A program made the position numbers and the translations under genes. The notes beneath the pieces are model-generated. The model was not told the origin of the DNA. It worked only from the letters and a program-made list of their open reading frames with translations, and made no database searches. Shown piece by piece: positions 16,915 through 24,766 of a DNA stretch of 64,000 nucleotides. The stretch is taken from positions 620,001 through 684,000 of the forward strand of contig NZ_JAODWD010000004.1 in NCBI RefSeq assembly GCF_025345615.1, read 5' to 3'. The stretch is from Mycobacterium deserti (lineage in GTDB: Bacteria > Actinomycetota > Actinomycetes > Mycobacteriales > Mycobacteriaceae). Position 1 is the first letter of the stretch, and each line of letters opens with the position of its first letter.

Positions 16915-17933
16915 GAGGCGTCCGGATGCACGACGACGCGCGGCGGGCCCTGCCCCTTGCGCACCTGGTCGATGGCTTCGGGCACCTCGTCGAGACCGAT
17001 GGCGCGGCCGATGGCCGGTGCCGGGTCGAGGCGCCCGTCGGCCACCGCGTCCAGCGTGCCGTACCAGTCCTGCGGGTGGGGACCGCCACCGAATTGCATC
17101 GTCACACCCTTATGCGTGGCGTCGGTGCAGTCGATGGTGCCCGCGTCGTACCAGCCGCCCGCGGCGTAGACGCGCGCCAGGAACTCGCAGTTGTCGACGA
17201 CCGTCTGTAGCAGGCCGTTGGCCCCGACGCATTCGAAGATCACCTGTGTGGTCTGGAAGTTGTTGGCGCGAAACGTCTCACGCCAAGCCTCGTACGGATC
17301 GCGGGCGCTCGGATTCACCAGAACGTCGGCGCCGAACGTCTCGGCGTACGCGAGTCGGTCATCGCTGTAGTCCGAGACGACTATCGGACCGACGCCGCGA
17401 GTCTTCAACGCGGCAACGGTCGACAGGCCGATCGCACCTGCCCCGATGACGAGCGGCAGTTCGCCCGGCCCGATGCCCGAGCACCGAACGTAGAACTCCC
17501 CCACCGCAAATGCGTCGACGAGTGCGACCGCGTCATCGGGCACCCCATCGGATACCCGACGCGACATCACCTCCGACACCACCATCAGCTCGCCGAATGC
17601 GCCGTGCGCGTCGGGATGGTGCCCGATCACCAACGGCTCCTGGCCGGCACGGACCAGGATCGGCATGCTGGTCACGCGACTGCCGACCGGGAAGTCGCCG
17701 GAACAGCTGGGTCCGTGGCCGACCACCTCGCCGATGAACTCGTGCCCCATCACGGTGTCGCGGTCGGGATCCCACACGAACCGCGGCGCCGAATTCGGAT
17801 GGTCCATGTAGTGCACGTCCGACGCGCATATCGCGGCGCTGCGCGGACGGATCAACAGCTCGCCCGGTCCGGGAACGGGATCCGCGGTCTCGCGGACCTC
17901 CAACCTCCCACCGCGAAGCACCACCGCGCGCAC
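16911..17933 (-). CDS. Zinc-type medium-chain alcohol dehydrogenase (lacks structural-zinc cysteines)
   Basis: A 340-residue MDR-superfamily NAD(P)-dependent dehydrogenase. It has the catalytic-zinc residues in AAICASDVHYMDH and GHEFIGEVVG, and the Rossmann motif VIGAGAIGLSTVAAL near residue 170. The four-cysteine structural zinc lobe of classical ADHs is absent; the equivalent region reads SRVTSMPILVRAGQEP. The GTG start lies one base after the SDR stop. Coupling to SDR, NTF2-like and VOC genes suggests a short oxidative pathway controlled by the adjacent TetR gene. Confidence 0.84.
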   Translation of the reverse strand: MRAVVLRGGRLEVRETADPVPGPGELLIRPRSAAICASDVHYMDHPNSAPRFVWDPDRDTVMGHEFIGEVVGHGPSCSGDFPVGSRVTSMPILVRAGQEPLVIGHHPDAHGAFGELMVVSEVMSRRVSDGVPDDAVALVDAFAVGEFYVRCSGIGPGELPLVIGAGAIGLSTVAALKTRGVGPIVVSDYSDDRLAYAETFGADVLVNPSARDPYEAWRETFRANNFQTTQVIFECVGANGLLQTVVDNCEFLARVYAAGGWYDAGTIDCTDATHKGVTMQFGGGPHPQDWYGTLDAVADGRLDPAPAIGRAIGLDEVPEAIDQVRKGQGPPRVVVHPDAS

Positions 17934-17934
17934 G

Positions 17935-18738
17935 TCAGGCCTTCCTCTTCTCGGCGAAATCTCGTGAGGCCAAACTCATCATCTCCACCAGCGAGCGCCG
18001 GTCGATGGTCCATACCGCCGAGGCAGCCGCCCGGTTGTTCTCCCCGATGACGCAGACAGGCCCGTTGCCGAGGTTCTCGATGATCTCGCTGGCGACGTCC
18101 TCAGACAGCATGTGCGCCGCGGGGTCGAAGTCGACCCCCATGCGCTGCAGCGCGGGCGTGTACGTCATACCGAGGGGAGTGCAGCACACGTCAACGCCGC
18201 GCGGCGAGAGTTCGGCCCACAGTCCCTCGGCGAGGGTGAGCTGAAACGCCTTGACTGCCGAGTACATCGCCAGCGTCGCCGAACCGGCGAGGCAGGCCAA
18301 CGAGGCCACAATGACGATGCCGCCGCGCCCCCGTTCGACCATGGCGGGGCCGAAAAGTCGCGCCAGTGCTGTCGGCCCTATGCAATCGAGTTGAATCTGC
18401 TTCAGCGAGTATTCGTATCCGTTGTCCAGGAACTCCGACGTGCGGTCCGATGCGCCCGCGTTGTAGATCAGCAGGCCCACGTCCAGTTCGGCAGTGGCCG
18501 CGCCGAGGACGGCCGCCACCTCTGGATCTGTGAGGTCCTGCGGCAGCACTCTGGTCTGCACACCGTGGTCGGCACGAGCCTTCTCCGCAACGTCTTCGAG
18601 CAGCTTCTCGTTGCGGGCGATCAGCACGAGATTGAGCCCTCGCGCAGCCAACTGGTCGGCCAGAGCGGCGCCGATACCTTCGGACGCGCCGGCGATGACG
18701 ACCCACGGCCCGTATCTGACTGCGACGTCTTCGGTCAA
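17935..18738 (-). CDS. Short-chain dehydrogenase/reductase
   Basis: A 267-residue SDR with the NAD(P) motif VIAGASEGIGAALADQLAARG, the NAG equivalent YNAGASDRT, and a YxxxK catalytic pair in MYSAVKAFQLTLAEG. The start is read as TTG 18738, which overlaps the upstream stop in the form TTGA; the alternative ATG at 18801 would overlap the NTF2-like gene by 67 bases. It probably oxidises or reduces a hydroxyl/keto group on a lipid-like substrate. Confidence 0.8.
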   Translation of the reverse strand: MTEDVAVRYGPWVVIAGASEGIGAALADQLAARGLNLVLIARNEKLLEDVAEKARADHGVQTRVLPQDLTDPEVAAVLGAATAELDVGLLIYNAGASDRTSEFLDNGYEYSLKQIQLDCIGPTALARLFGPAMVERGRGGIVIVASLACLAGSATLAMYSAVKAFQLTLAEGLWAELSPRGVDVCCTPLGMTYTPALQRMGVDFDPAAHMLSEDVASEIIENLGNGPVCVIGENNRAAASAVWTIDRRSLVEMMSLASRDFAEKRKA

Positions 18739-19154
18739 TGCGCTGCGCCGGCCGCACTCATGACCCGGGCGATGTTTGTCGTGCGCTTGGAGATTCGCCA
18801 TCCGTCGTCGGTTCGGGAGAGTTCGTCGTCATAGTGGCCGAGGGCATCGATCCAGCTGTTGGCGTCGCCCGGGACAGCCATCAGAACCGCGTGGACGTAC
18901 GAGCGCGCCGCGGCCCGATCTCCGTCGACGTCGATGACCGCATTGGAGATTCGGTGATACGTCGGCCCCATGCCGTGGTGGACCTGCTTCATCAGCGCGG
19001 TGAACTCCCCCGCGTCGGTGAACCGTCCGAGATCGCCGTAGTCGATGTCGACCTCGTCGGTCCAGCAGGTGCGGAACAACGCCCAGTCCTTGGAGTCGAT
19101 GCCGGTGGCGTAGCGAATCAGGACCTCTGCGATCTGCGCTTTGTCGGCGTTCAC
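18735..19154 (-). CDS. SnoaL/NTF2-like protein
   Basis: A 139-residue single-domain cone-fold protein of the SnoaL-like type (IAEVLIRYATGIDSKDWALF at the N-terminus, then ISNAVIDVDGDRAAARSYVH and WRISKRTTNI). Family members include ketosteroid isomerases, cyclases and dehydratases, and many partners of unknown function. An Asp/His set is present but I cannot assign catalysis. It is the first gene of the operon 19154 to 16384, and the 15-bp palindrome at 19164 sits just upstream of its GTG. Confidence 0.8.
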   Translation of the reverse strand: MNADKAQIAEVLIRYATGIDSKDWALFRTCWTDEVDIDYGDLGRFTDAGEFTALMKQVHHGMGPTYHRISNAVIDVDGDRAAARSYVHAVLMAVPGDANSWIDALGHYDDELSRTDDGWRISKRTTNIARVMSAAGAAH

Positions 19155-19163
19155 ATCGGCAGG

Positions 19164-19178
19164 CTAACGATAAGTTAG
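19164..19178. promoter_or_regulatory. Palindromic operator between the NTF2-like operon and its divergent TetR gene
   Basis: CTAAC-GATAA-GTTAG is a perfect 5-5-5 inverted repeat in the divergent region, 10 bp from the NTF2-like GTG and 40 bp from the TetR start. Size and placement fit autoregulation by the adjacent TetR protein. It differs from the GAGAAT-box. Confidence 0.62.
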
Positions 19179-19217
19179 ACTCCGGTCAACAATGTGTCCA
19201 CCAGAAAAGCGTTGGTA

Positions 19218-19856
19218 ATGACGAAATTAGCGCGCGGTCGTGCTGCTGACCAGGGTCAGCGCCGGGCATCGTTTCAACAGGCGCGATCGCACGCGACGAA
19301 GCAGGCGCTGGTGCAGGCTGCATTAGCGCTGTGGCGCACCAATGGGTACGCGAAGACGACGGTGGCCGACATCTGCCGGGCGGCGGGCGTGTCCAAGGCG
19401 TTGTTCTACTTCTATTTCCCGCGCAAGGAAGACGTCCTCTTCGAAGTGGGCCTGCTGTCGACCGACGCGGCACACGAGAAGGCACGCGAAGCGATGCGCA
19501 CATCCCACGACGTCCCGACGGCGATCGGTTCGATGCTGGCCAGCCTCGAGGACACGATGCGCACGAGCTCGCCCGAACTGCTACTGGAGGCCATCCTCGA
19601 GGGGTACCGGCAGTCGGCCGCGGGGCAGGACCATTTGGAGCGCACCTCGGTGGTCTTCGCCGAGATATTCCAGCAGGCCCGCGACAGTGGTGCACTGCCT
19701 GAGGAGTTCGACGTCGAGCACGTCGCCGTGGTCGCCCAGTCTCTGGTCAGTGAAGGTGCCCGGCACTGGGCGAGCGGCGCTTACGGCAACCGGTCGTTCG
19801 CCGATGTCGTGGGCCGCGACATCGTCGCGCTGGTCACCGGCTACAGCATCGGATAA
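19218..19856 (+). CDS. TetR-family transcriptional regulator
   Basis: A 212-residue TetR protein if started at ATG 19218 (an in-frame start 24 bases upstream is possible). The helix-turn-helix spans about residues 24-70, including KTTVADICRAAGVSKALFYF and YFPRKEDVLFE. The C-terminal ligand domain is all-helical and not assignable. It is divergent from the NTF2/SDR/ADH/VOC operon, with a palindrome between them that is its likely target. Repression relieved by a pathway intermediate is the usual mode for this family. Confidence 0.85.
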   Translation: MTKLARGRAADQGQRRASFQQARSHATKQALVQAALALWRTNGYAKTTVADICRAAGVSKALFYFYFPRKEDVLFEVGLLSTDAAHEKAREAMRTSHDVPTAIGSMLASLEDTMRTSSPELLLEAILEGYRQSAAGQDHLERTSVVFAEIFQQARDSGALPEEFDVEHVAVVAQSLVSEGARHWASGAYGNRSFADVVGRDIVALVTGYSIG

Positions 19857-19949
19857 CCATCTACGCGGCGGTCGCGGATCTCGAGCTCCCGTGTTCGAGA
19901 CCTGCCCGGGGCGGCCCCGCGTCCTTGTCGACGCCGGACTGACGTCCCG

Positions 19950-19977
19950 GTTCTCTCTAGACGAGAACGTCATTTCC
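19950..19977. promoter_or_regulatory. GAGAAT-box pair before the DUF35-thiolase operon
   Basis: GAGAAC-GTC-ATTTCC (9 of 12) spans 19963-19977. Another half-site, GTTCTC, lies at 19950-19955 with a 7-nt gap (TCTAGAC). The inner-half spacing equals that at 15618-15636. The site ends 4 bp before the ATG at 19982, so it would overlap the start of a leaderless transcript. Confidence 0.5.
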
Positions 19978-19981
19978 GATT

Positions 19982-20416
19982 ATGGTCAATCGCGTGCCGA
20001 CACAACAGGTTGCACTCGCCCCCGAAATTTCGACCTGGCCCGACGACGATCCGCAGTTGATCGGCAGCCGATGCGGCGCCTGTGGCGCCACGGCCTTCCC
20101 GGTCCAGCGGCGTTGCCCCAAATGCAGTGCCGGCGAGATGTCCGACGTCACGTTGCCGCGGCGCGGCACGCTGATCGCCTGGACGACCCAGGGGTTCCCG
20201 CCCGGCGCGCCGTACAAGGGACCGACCGGCAAGGACTTCGTGCCGTTCGGTGTCGGACTCGTCCAACTCGACGACGTCATCCGCGTCGAGGGCCGGCTCA
20301 CCGAGAACGACCCCGCCAAGCTGCAGTTCGGCCAACAGGTCGAGCTGACGATGGTGCCGTTCACCACCGACGACGAGGGCAACGAAGTCATTACCTTCGC
20401 GTTCAAGCCCGTTTAG
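19982..20416 (+). CDS. DUF35 zinc-ribbon/OB-fold acyl-CoA-associated protein
   Basis: A 144-residue protein with an N-terminal rubredoxin-like zinc ribbon (SRCGACGATAFPVQRRCPKC, four cysteines) followed by an OB fold (GTLIAWTTQGFPP to the end). DUF35 proteins pair with thiolase-fold partners; ChsH2-DUF35 with Ltp2 is the steroid side-chain aldolase precedent. The thiolase-like gene follows after 15 bp with its own AGGAGG, so the two proteins probably form a complex. No Shine-Dalgarno is visible before the ATG, which suggests leaderless translation. Confidence 0.84.
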   Translation: MVNRVPTQQVALAPEISTWPDDDPQLIGSRCGACGATAFPVQRRCPKCSAGEMSDVTLPRRGTLIAWTTQGFPPGAPYKGPTGKDFVPFGVGLVQLDDVIRVEGRLTENDPAKLQFGQQVELTMVPFTTDDEGNEVITFAFKPV

Positions 20417-20431
20417 ACCAGGAGGTCTTCG

Positions 20432-21577
20432 ATGACGAACGATGTGGCCATCATCGGCGTGGGACTGCACCCCTTCGGCCGGTTCGACAAGACCGCGATG
20501 GAAATGGGCGCCGAGGCCATCCAGGCCGCACTCGAAGATGCCGGCGCCGACTGGAAGGACATCCAATTCGGTTTCGGCGGCAGCTACGAGGTGTCGAATC
20601 CGGATGCGGTGACCCGCCTGGTGGGGCTGACGGGCATCACGTTCACCAACGTGTTCAATGCCTGCGCCACCGCGGCGAGCGCTATTCAGCAGACTGCCGA
20701 CACCATCCGGCTCGGCAAGTACGACATCGGCATCGCGATCGGACTCGACAAGCACCCGCGCGGCGCGTTCACCGACGACCCGGCCAAACTCGCGCTGCCG
20801 CAGTGGTACGCCGAGAACGGTCAATTCGTCACGACCAAGTTCTTCGGGATGAAGGCCAACCACTACATCCACAAGCACGGCATCTCGCAGGAGACGCTGG
20901 CTCGGGTGGCCAACAAAAACTTCCGCAACGGCGTCAAGAACCCAAACGCCTTTCGCCGCAAGGAGATCTCCGTCGACGAGATCCTCAACTCGACGGTCCT
21001 GAACTACCCGCTGACGCAGTACATGTTCTGCGCGCCCGACGAGGGGGCCGCCGCTGTGATCATGTGCCGCGGGGACATCGCGCACCGCTTCACAGACAAG
21101 CCGGTGTATGTGCGGGCCACCGAGATTCGCACTCGGACATTCGGTGCGTACGAGGTGCACGCGACGTCCGCGCCGCTGGACGAGGACGCCTCGCCGACGG
21201 TGTACGCCGCGAAGGCGGCCTACGACGCCGCCGGGGTCGGACCTGAGGACGTCGACGTCGCGCAGTTACAGGACACCGACGCCGGGGCGGAAGTCATCCA
21301 CATGGCGGAGACTGGCCTGTGCGCCGACGGTGAGCAAGAGAAGCTGCTGGCCGACGGCGCCACCGAGATCCATGGTTCGATGCCGATCAACACCGACGGC
21401 GGGCTGATCGCCAACGGCGAGCCGATCGGCGCATCGGGGCTGCGCCAGGTCCACGAGCTGGTCCGCCAGCTGCGTGGCGAGGCGGGCGACCGTCAGGTCC
21501 CCGGCGAACCGAAGGTCGGTCTGGCGCAGGTCTACGGCGCTCCCGGCACCGCATCGGCCACGATCCTGACGACGTGA
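20432..21577 (+). CDS. Thiolase-fold lipid-transfer/acetyl-CoA acetyltransferase-like protein
   Basis: A 381-residue thiolase-superfamily protein of the SCP-x/lipid-transfer type. The nucleophile region FNACATAASAIQQT retains a cysteine. The late motif reads NGEPIGASGLRQVHEL, with Glu replacing the His of the usual GHP. That change is common in non-classical thiolases paired with DUF35 proteins. It could catalyse thiolysis or retro-aldol cleavage of a CoA ester. AGGAGG precedes the ATG. It is cotranscribed with the DUF35 gene. Confidence 0.84.
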   Translation: MTNDVAIIGVGLHPFGRFDKTAMEMGAEAIQAALEDAGADWKDIQFGFGGSYEVSNPDAVTRLVGLTGITFTNVFNACATAASAIQQTADTIRLGKYDIGIAIGLDKHPRGAFTDDPAKLALPQWYAENGQFVTTKFFGMKANHYIHKHGISQETLARVANKNFRNGVKNPNAFRRKEISVDEILNSTVLNYPLTQYMFCAPDEGAAAVIMCRGDIAHRFTDKPVYVRATEIRTRTFGAYEVHATSAPLDEDASPTVYAAKAAYDAAGVGPEDVDVAQLQDTDAGAEVIHMAETGLCADGEQEKLLADGATEIHGSMPINTDGGLIANGEPIGASGLRQVHELVRQLRGEAGDRQVPGEPKVGLAQVYGAPGTASATILTT

Positions 21578-21629
21578 CGGGATCACAGATTCGGCTCCCA
21601 TGTCGAAAACCGCGTTCTAAAATTTGGAA

Positions 21630-22109
21630 ATGATGTTCCCGCCAGCAGGTGGCCGTAACGCCCGCCGGGTTGTGCACGCGTTCGTGTCGACGGCGGTGCT
21701 GGCTGCCGCCTGCACCATGGTCACCGGCGTATCCGCGCACGCCCAGCCGCCGCCGCCACCACCCCCGATGCCGATACCGATGCCGATGCACCAGGTCAAG
21801 TACACGGTGTTCGCCGAGCAACCGTTCTTCGTCGACATCTACTACCGCGACACCGACCCGCCGAACTGGGCGGACTACAGCCACAACCCGTATCTGTTCA
21901 GCCCGAAGGTCGAAGCTCAGGTCGGCCCTGCGCAGCAGTGGGTACTGGACGTCACGCTCGCCAATCCCGATCAGTGGGCGATGGTGACGGCGACCAGTGG
22001 GCCGTCCGACGAGACCCCCAACATTCACTGCGTCCTTGCGGTCGACGGTGTCGTCGTCTCCACCGATGCGGGCCCCAAGGGTGCGCTCTGTTCCATCCGC
22101 AGTTGGTGA
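21630..22109 (+). CDS. Secreted MmpS-like beta-domain protein
   Basis: A 159-residue protein with a signal peptide (hydrophobic stretch about residues 14-34, cleavage near SAHA-QPP), a short Pro/Met-rich linker and a beta-rich domain. The domain (VKYTVFAEQPFFVDIYYRD, then CVLAVDGVVVSTDAG and a paired Cys near the end) resembles the extracytoplasmic core of MmpS proteins, but no MmpL is nearby and the anchor is a signal peptide. Start ATG 21630 lacks a Shine-Dalgarno. Its 3' end overlaps the convergent TetR gene by 85 bases. Confidence 0.7.
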   Translation: MMFPPAGGRNARRVVHAFVSTAVLAAACTMVTGVSAHAQPPPPPPPMPIPMPMHQVKYTVFAEQPFFVDIYYRDTDPPNWADYSHNPYLFSPKVEAQVGPAQQWVLDVTLANPDQWAMVTATSGPSDETPNIHCVLAVDGVVVSTDAGPKGALCSIRSW

Positions 22110-22708
22110 GTGCTCTGCACCGGAAGCGGATCCCCTTCGAGCCGACGAATCCAGCGCTCGCAATACTCGAACGCCTCAGCGTGGCCGGTGGTCATGCCGA
22201 GAGCCCGTTCCATCACCAGAAGCTGCGAGACGCCCGTCGCGAAGACGGTCCACACGACGGGCGGGACGTCGTCGCCCTCGAATCCGTATCGGCGCAGTGC
22301 AGCAGAGATGGCCTCGTTCTGCTCCTCGCGGAACCGCTCTGCGTAATAGACGATTTCGGCCCGCAGCGCCTTGCGGTGATTCGCAAGACCCATGAACTCC
22401 ATCGTCAGCCGGGTGGCTTCGGGTTGGGTGCTGAACCGCCACAGCGACCACAGCGGCTGAGGCGAGGCCAAGACCGTCGTGAGCACGCGCAGCCCCGCCT
22501 CGGCCATCCGTCGAAACACCGCGAGGAACAGGTCCTCCATTGTGCGGAAGTAGTAATGCACGAGCTGTGGCTTGAGCCCGGCCTTCTCGGCTACCCGGCG
22601 CGACGTCACCGACGCGTAGCCCTCTTCGAGCAGCATCTGCTCGGCCGCGTCGAGCAGAAGTACGCGGTTCTTCGCGTCCGGCGCCCCGATCCGACGCGCA
22701 GATGTCAT
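22025..22708 (-). CDS. TetR-family transcriptional regulator
   Basis: A 227-residue TetR regulator. The DNA-binding domain covers about residues 12-58 (LLDAAEQMLLEEGYASVTSR, VAEKAGLKPQLVHYYFRTME). The ATG at 22708 is favoured over one at 22747. The C-terminal region beyond residue 185 is low-complexity and overlaps the convergent secreted-protein gene by 85 bp, which is unusual. A nearly perfect 22-bp palindrome lies between this gene and the divergent P450, so it probably represses itself and the P450. Confidence 0.84.
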   Translation of the reverse strand: MTSARRIGAPDAKNRVLLLDAAEQMLLEEGYASVTSRRVAEKAGLKPQLVHYYFRTMEDLFLAVFRRMAEAGLRVLTTVLASPQPLWSLWRFSTQPEATRLTMEFMGLANHRKALRAEIVYYAERFREEQNEAISAALRRYGFEGDDVPPVVWTVFATGVSQLLVMERALGMTTGHAEAFEYCERWIRRLEGDPLPVQSTHQLRMEQSAPLGPASVETTTPSTARTQ

Positions 22709-22798
22709 GCGATCACTTCTCTTCCTCGACGCCCAGTAGTGCGACACGCCGATCGTAATGGCCTGCCGTCGCCCAATCTTGACCCTGACCTTAACCCC

Positions 22799-22820
22799 AT
22801 GCTAAGCAGGTGCTCAGCAT
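22799..22820. promoter_or_regulatory. 22-bp palindrome, probable TetR operator for the P450 gene
   Basis: ATGCTAAGCA-GG-TGCTCAGCAT is an inverted repeat with one mismatched pair between 10-bp arms. It lies 91 bp upstream of the TetR ATG (22708) and 86 bp upstream of the P450 ATG (22906). The length is typical of TetR operators. Confidence 0.68.
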
Positions 22821-22905
22821 ATTCCGCCAATGGCAGTCAACGAGCGGTCGTCTCCGCTCATCACCACCACGTGACGAAGCGTCGAACTCGAAGGGCAACC
22901 AGACC

Positions 22906-24186
22906 ATGACCACGGATTTCGATTCTGTCGACTACTTCACCGACCCTGCGCTGGTCCCCGATCCCCATCCGTACTACGACCATGTGCGGGCCAAGGATCC
23001 GGTGTGTTGCCCGATCAGCAACGGCGTGTTGGCCGTGACCGGCTGGGAGGCGGCCAACACCGTCTACAAGGACAGCGAGAACTTCTCGTCGTGCGTGGCC
23101 GTGATGGGTCCGTTCACGCCGATGCCGTTCACCCCCGAAGGCGACGACATCTGCGCTCAGCTCGAGGAGCATCGCACCGAGATCCCGATGTTCGAGCACA
23201 TGGTGACGATGGACCCGCCGCGGCACACCGATGCGCGGTCGATCCTCTCGCGGTTGCTGACGCCCAAGAGGCTCAAGGAGAACGAGGACTTCATGTGGCG
23301 GCTCGCCGACCGCCACATCGACGAGTTCATCGCCGACGGCAAGTGCGAGTTCCTCGCCGCCTATGCGAAACCCTTCTCGCTGCTGGTCGTCGCCGACCTT
23401 CTCGGCGTTCCCGAAGAAGACCACGAGGAGTTTCGCGAGGCCTTCGGCGCCGAGCGGCCCGGCTCGAACATCGGCGGCCTCGACCACGAGGTCATCGCGA
23501 CCAATCCGTTGGCATGGGCGGACGACAAATTCGCCCGCTACATCGTGGAGCGCCGGGAGTCACCCCGTGACGACGTGCTGACCTCCATCGCGACCGCGAA
23601 GTACCCGGACGGCTCGACACCCGAGGTGGACGATGTGGTCCGCACCGCGACGTTCCTCTTCGCCGCGGGCCAGGAGACCACCGCGAAGCTGCTCGGCGCG
23701 GCGATGCGGGTGCTGTCCGACCGACCCGACATCCAACAGAAGCTGCGCGACGACCGCAGCCTCATCCCGGTATTCGTCGAAGAGTGCCTGCGCATGGACA
23801 GCCCGGTGAAGAGCGTGTTCCGGATGGCCCGCAAATCGACCACCCTCGGCGACACTCCGGTGCCGGCGGGCACCACCGTGATGGTGAGCCCGGGTGCGGC
23901 CAATCGCGATCCACAGCGGTTCGATAACCCGCACGAGTTCTCGCTCGACCGCAAGAACGTCCGCGAGCACATCGCGTTCAGCCGCGGCGTCCACTCGTGC
24001 CCTGGCGCCCCCCTGGCGCGCGTCGAGGGCCGGGTCTCCATCGAACGCCTCCTCGACCGCCTCGGCGACATCACGGTCGACGAGGACAAGCATGGACCGA
24101 TCGACGCCCGTCGGTACGTCTACGAGCCGACGTTCATCCTGCGCGGGCTCACCGAGATCAACATCGAGTTCACGCCCATCGGCTGA
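22906..24186 (+). CDS. Cytochrome P450
   Basis: A 426-residue soluble class I P450. The I-helix motif AAGQETT is near residue 255, ExxR is in EECLRMD near residue 291, and the heme ligand is Cys365 in FSRGVHSCPGAPLARVEG. It would hydroxylate a hydrophobic substrate using ferredoxin; the nearest ferredoxin genes are at 41837 and 60387. ATG 22906 is chosen because upstream starts would extend through the palindromic operator. It is divergent from a TetR gene and probably monocistronic. I do not assign a CYP family number. Confidence 0.88.
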   Translation: MTTDFDSVDYFTDPALVPDPHPYYDHVRAKDPVCCPISNGVLAVTGWEAANTVYKDSENFSSCVAVMGPFTPMPFTPEGDDICAQLEEHRTEIPMFEHMVTMDPPRHTDARSILSRLLTPKRLKENEDFMWRLADRHIDEFIADGKCEFLAAYAKPFSLLVVADLLGVPEEDHEEFREAFGAERPGSNIGGLDHEVIATNPLAWADDKFARYIVERRESPRDDVLTSIATAKYPDGSTPEVDDVVRTATFLFAAGQETTAKLLGAAMRVLSDRPDIQQKLRDDRSLIPVFVEECLRMDSPVKSVFRMARKSTTLGDTPVPAGTTVMVSPGAANRDPQRFDNPHEFSLDRKNVREHIAFSRGVHSCPGAPLARVEGRVSIERLLDRLGDITVDEDKHGPIDARRYVYEPTFILRGLTEINIEFTPIG

Positions 24187-24196
24187 GCGCGCTCGC

Positions 24197-24236
24197 GCCG
24201 AAACTGCGGGGAGATCGAACTTTCCGCGGTTTCGGC
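24197..24236 (+). terminator. Strong hairpin after the P450 gene
   Basis: Arms 24197-24209 (GCCGAAACTGCGG) and 24224-24236 (CCGCGGTTTCGGC) can form a 13-bp stem with a single U-G wobble and a 14-nt loop. It starts 10 bp after the P450 stop. No U-tract follows, as is common for mycobacterial hairpins, so termination is likely but not certain. Confidence 0.55.
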
Positions 24237-24279
24237 GATCTGTGCGCAGTCTCGACGAGTCGCCGGAAGTGCCGGCGGC

Positions 24280-24702
24280 CTAGAGGTCGCCGCGCTCCCA
24301 GTAGCTTCTGCCGTCGCGGGCCACGCAGGTGAGGAAGAGGCCGTCCGGCGCCTGGGCGACTTCGCCCTCCAGCGCCGGGCACAGGTCGTTCTCGAGCTTG
24401 ACGCCGTGCATCTCCGGCGAGCGGAACCAGCGCGGTTCGTACCGCCGCGGCGACCCGCAGAACACCAACCGCCCCCACGAGGTCACACCGAACGCATAGT
24501 ACGTGTGGTTGTTGCAGTACGAGCCGAGGACGATGTTCGGCCGGATGCCCGGGGTGCAGTTCGGGTGATTGCACTCGGCCCCCGGCGGCGGCAATGGCGG
24601 CAACGTCGGCTGGGCGACCGCAGGGGGTGCGGCCGTGACGAACGCGAACGCCATCAGGGCAGCGAATACAGCGACTGTAGACCGCACGCCAACCATTCTC
24701 AC
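24280..24702 (-). CDS. Small secreted cysteine-containing protein
   Basis: A 140-residue protein with a signal peptide (VRSTVAVFAALMAFAFVTAA, cleavage near AVA-QPT), a Pro-rich linker and a mature domain with six cysteines (CNHPNC, YCNNHTYY, FCGSP, DLCPALEG, FLTCVARDG) likely to form disulfides. In-frame starts exist at 24702, 24696 and 24690. I do not recognise a characterised family. It is divergent from another secreted protein across a GAGAAT-type site, next to the mce operon end, which suggests an envelope role linked to substrate uptake. Confidence 0.75.
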   Translation of the reverse strand: MRMVGVRSTVAVFAALMAFAFVTAAPPAVAQPTLPPLPPPGAECNHPNCTPGIRPNIVLGSYCNNHTYYAFGVTSWGRLVFCGSPRRYEPRWFRSPEMHGVKLENDLCPALEGEVAQAPDGLFLTCVARDGRSYWERGDL

Positions 24703-24709
24703 ACAACGC

Positions 24710-24737
24710 GGGAACCAAATTCTCTCTTTTGGAGAGG
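24710..24737. promoter_or_regulatory. GAGAAT-box pair between two secreted-protein genes
   Basis: GGGAAC-CAA-ATTCTC (10 of 12) at 24710-24724. Seven nt later comes a further half-site GAGAGG (24732-24737, 4 of 6). The 7-nt spacing between inner halves repeats the arrangement at 15618 and 19950. It lies 8 bp from the minus-strand start and 30 bp from the plus-strand ATG. Confidence 0.5.
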
Positions 24738-24766
24738 ATAACTACCAGCCGCGATAGGCTTGCGCC

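Noticed and set aside
19342..21246. A 634-residue plus-strand frame across TetR, DUF35 and thiolase genes
   Set aside because: It is in another frame of three well-supported genes and is Arg-rich low-complexity sequence.
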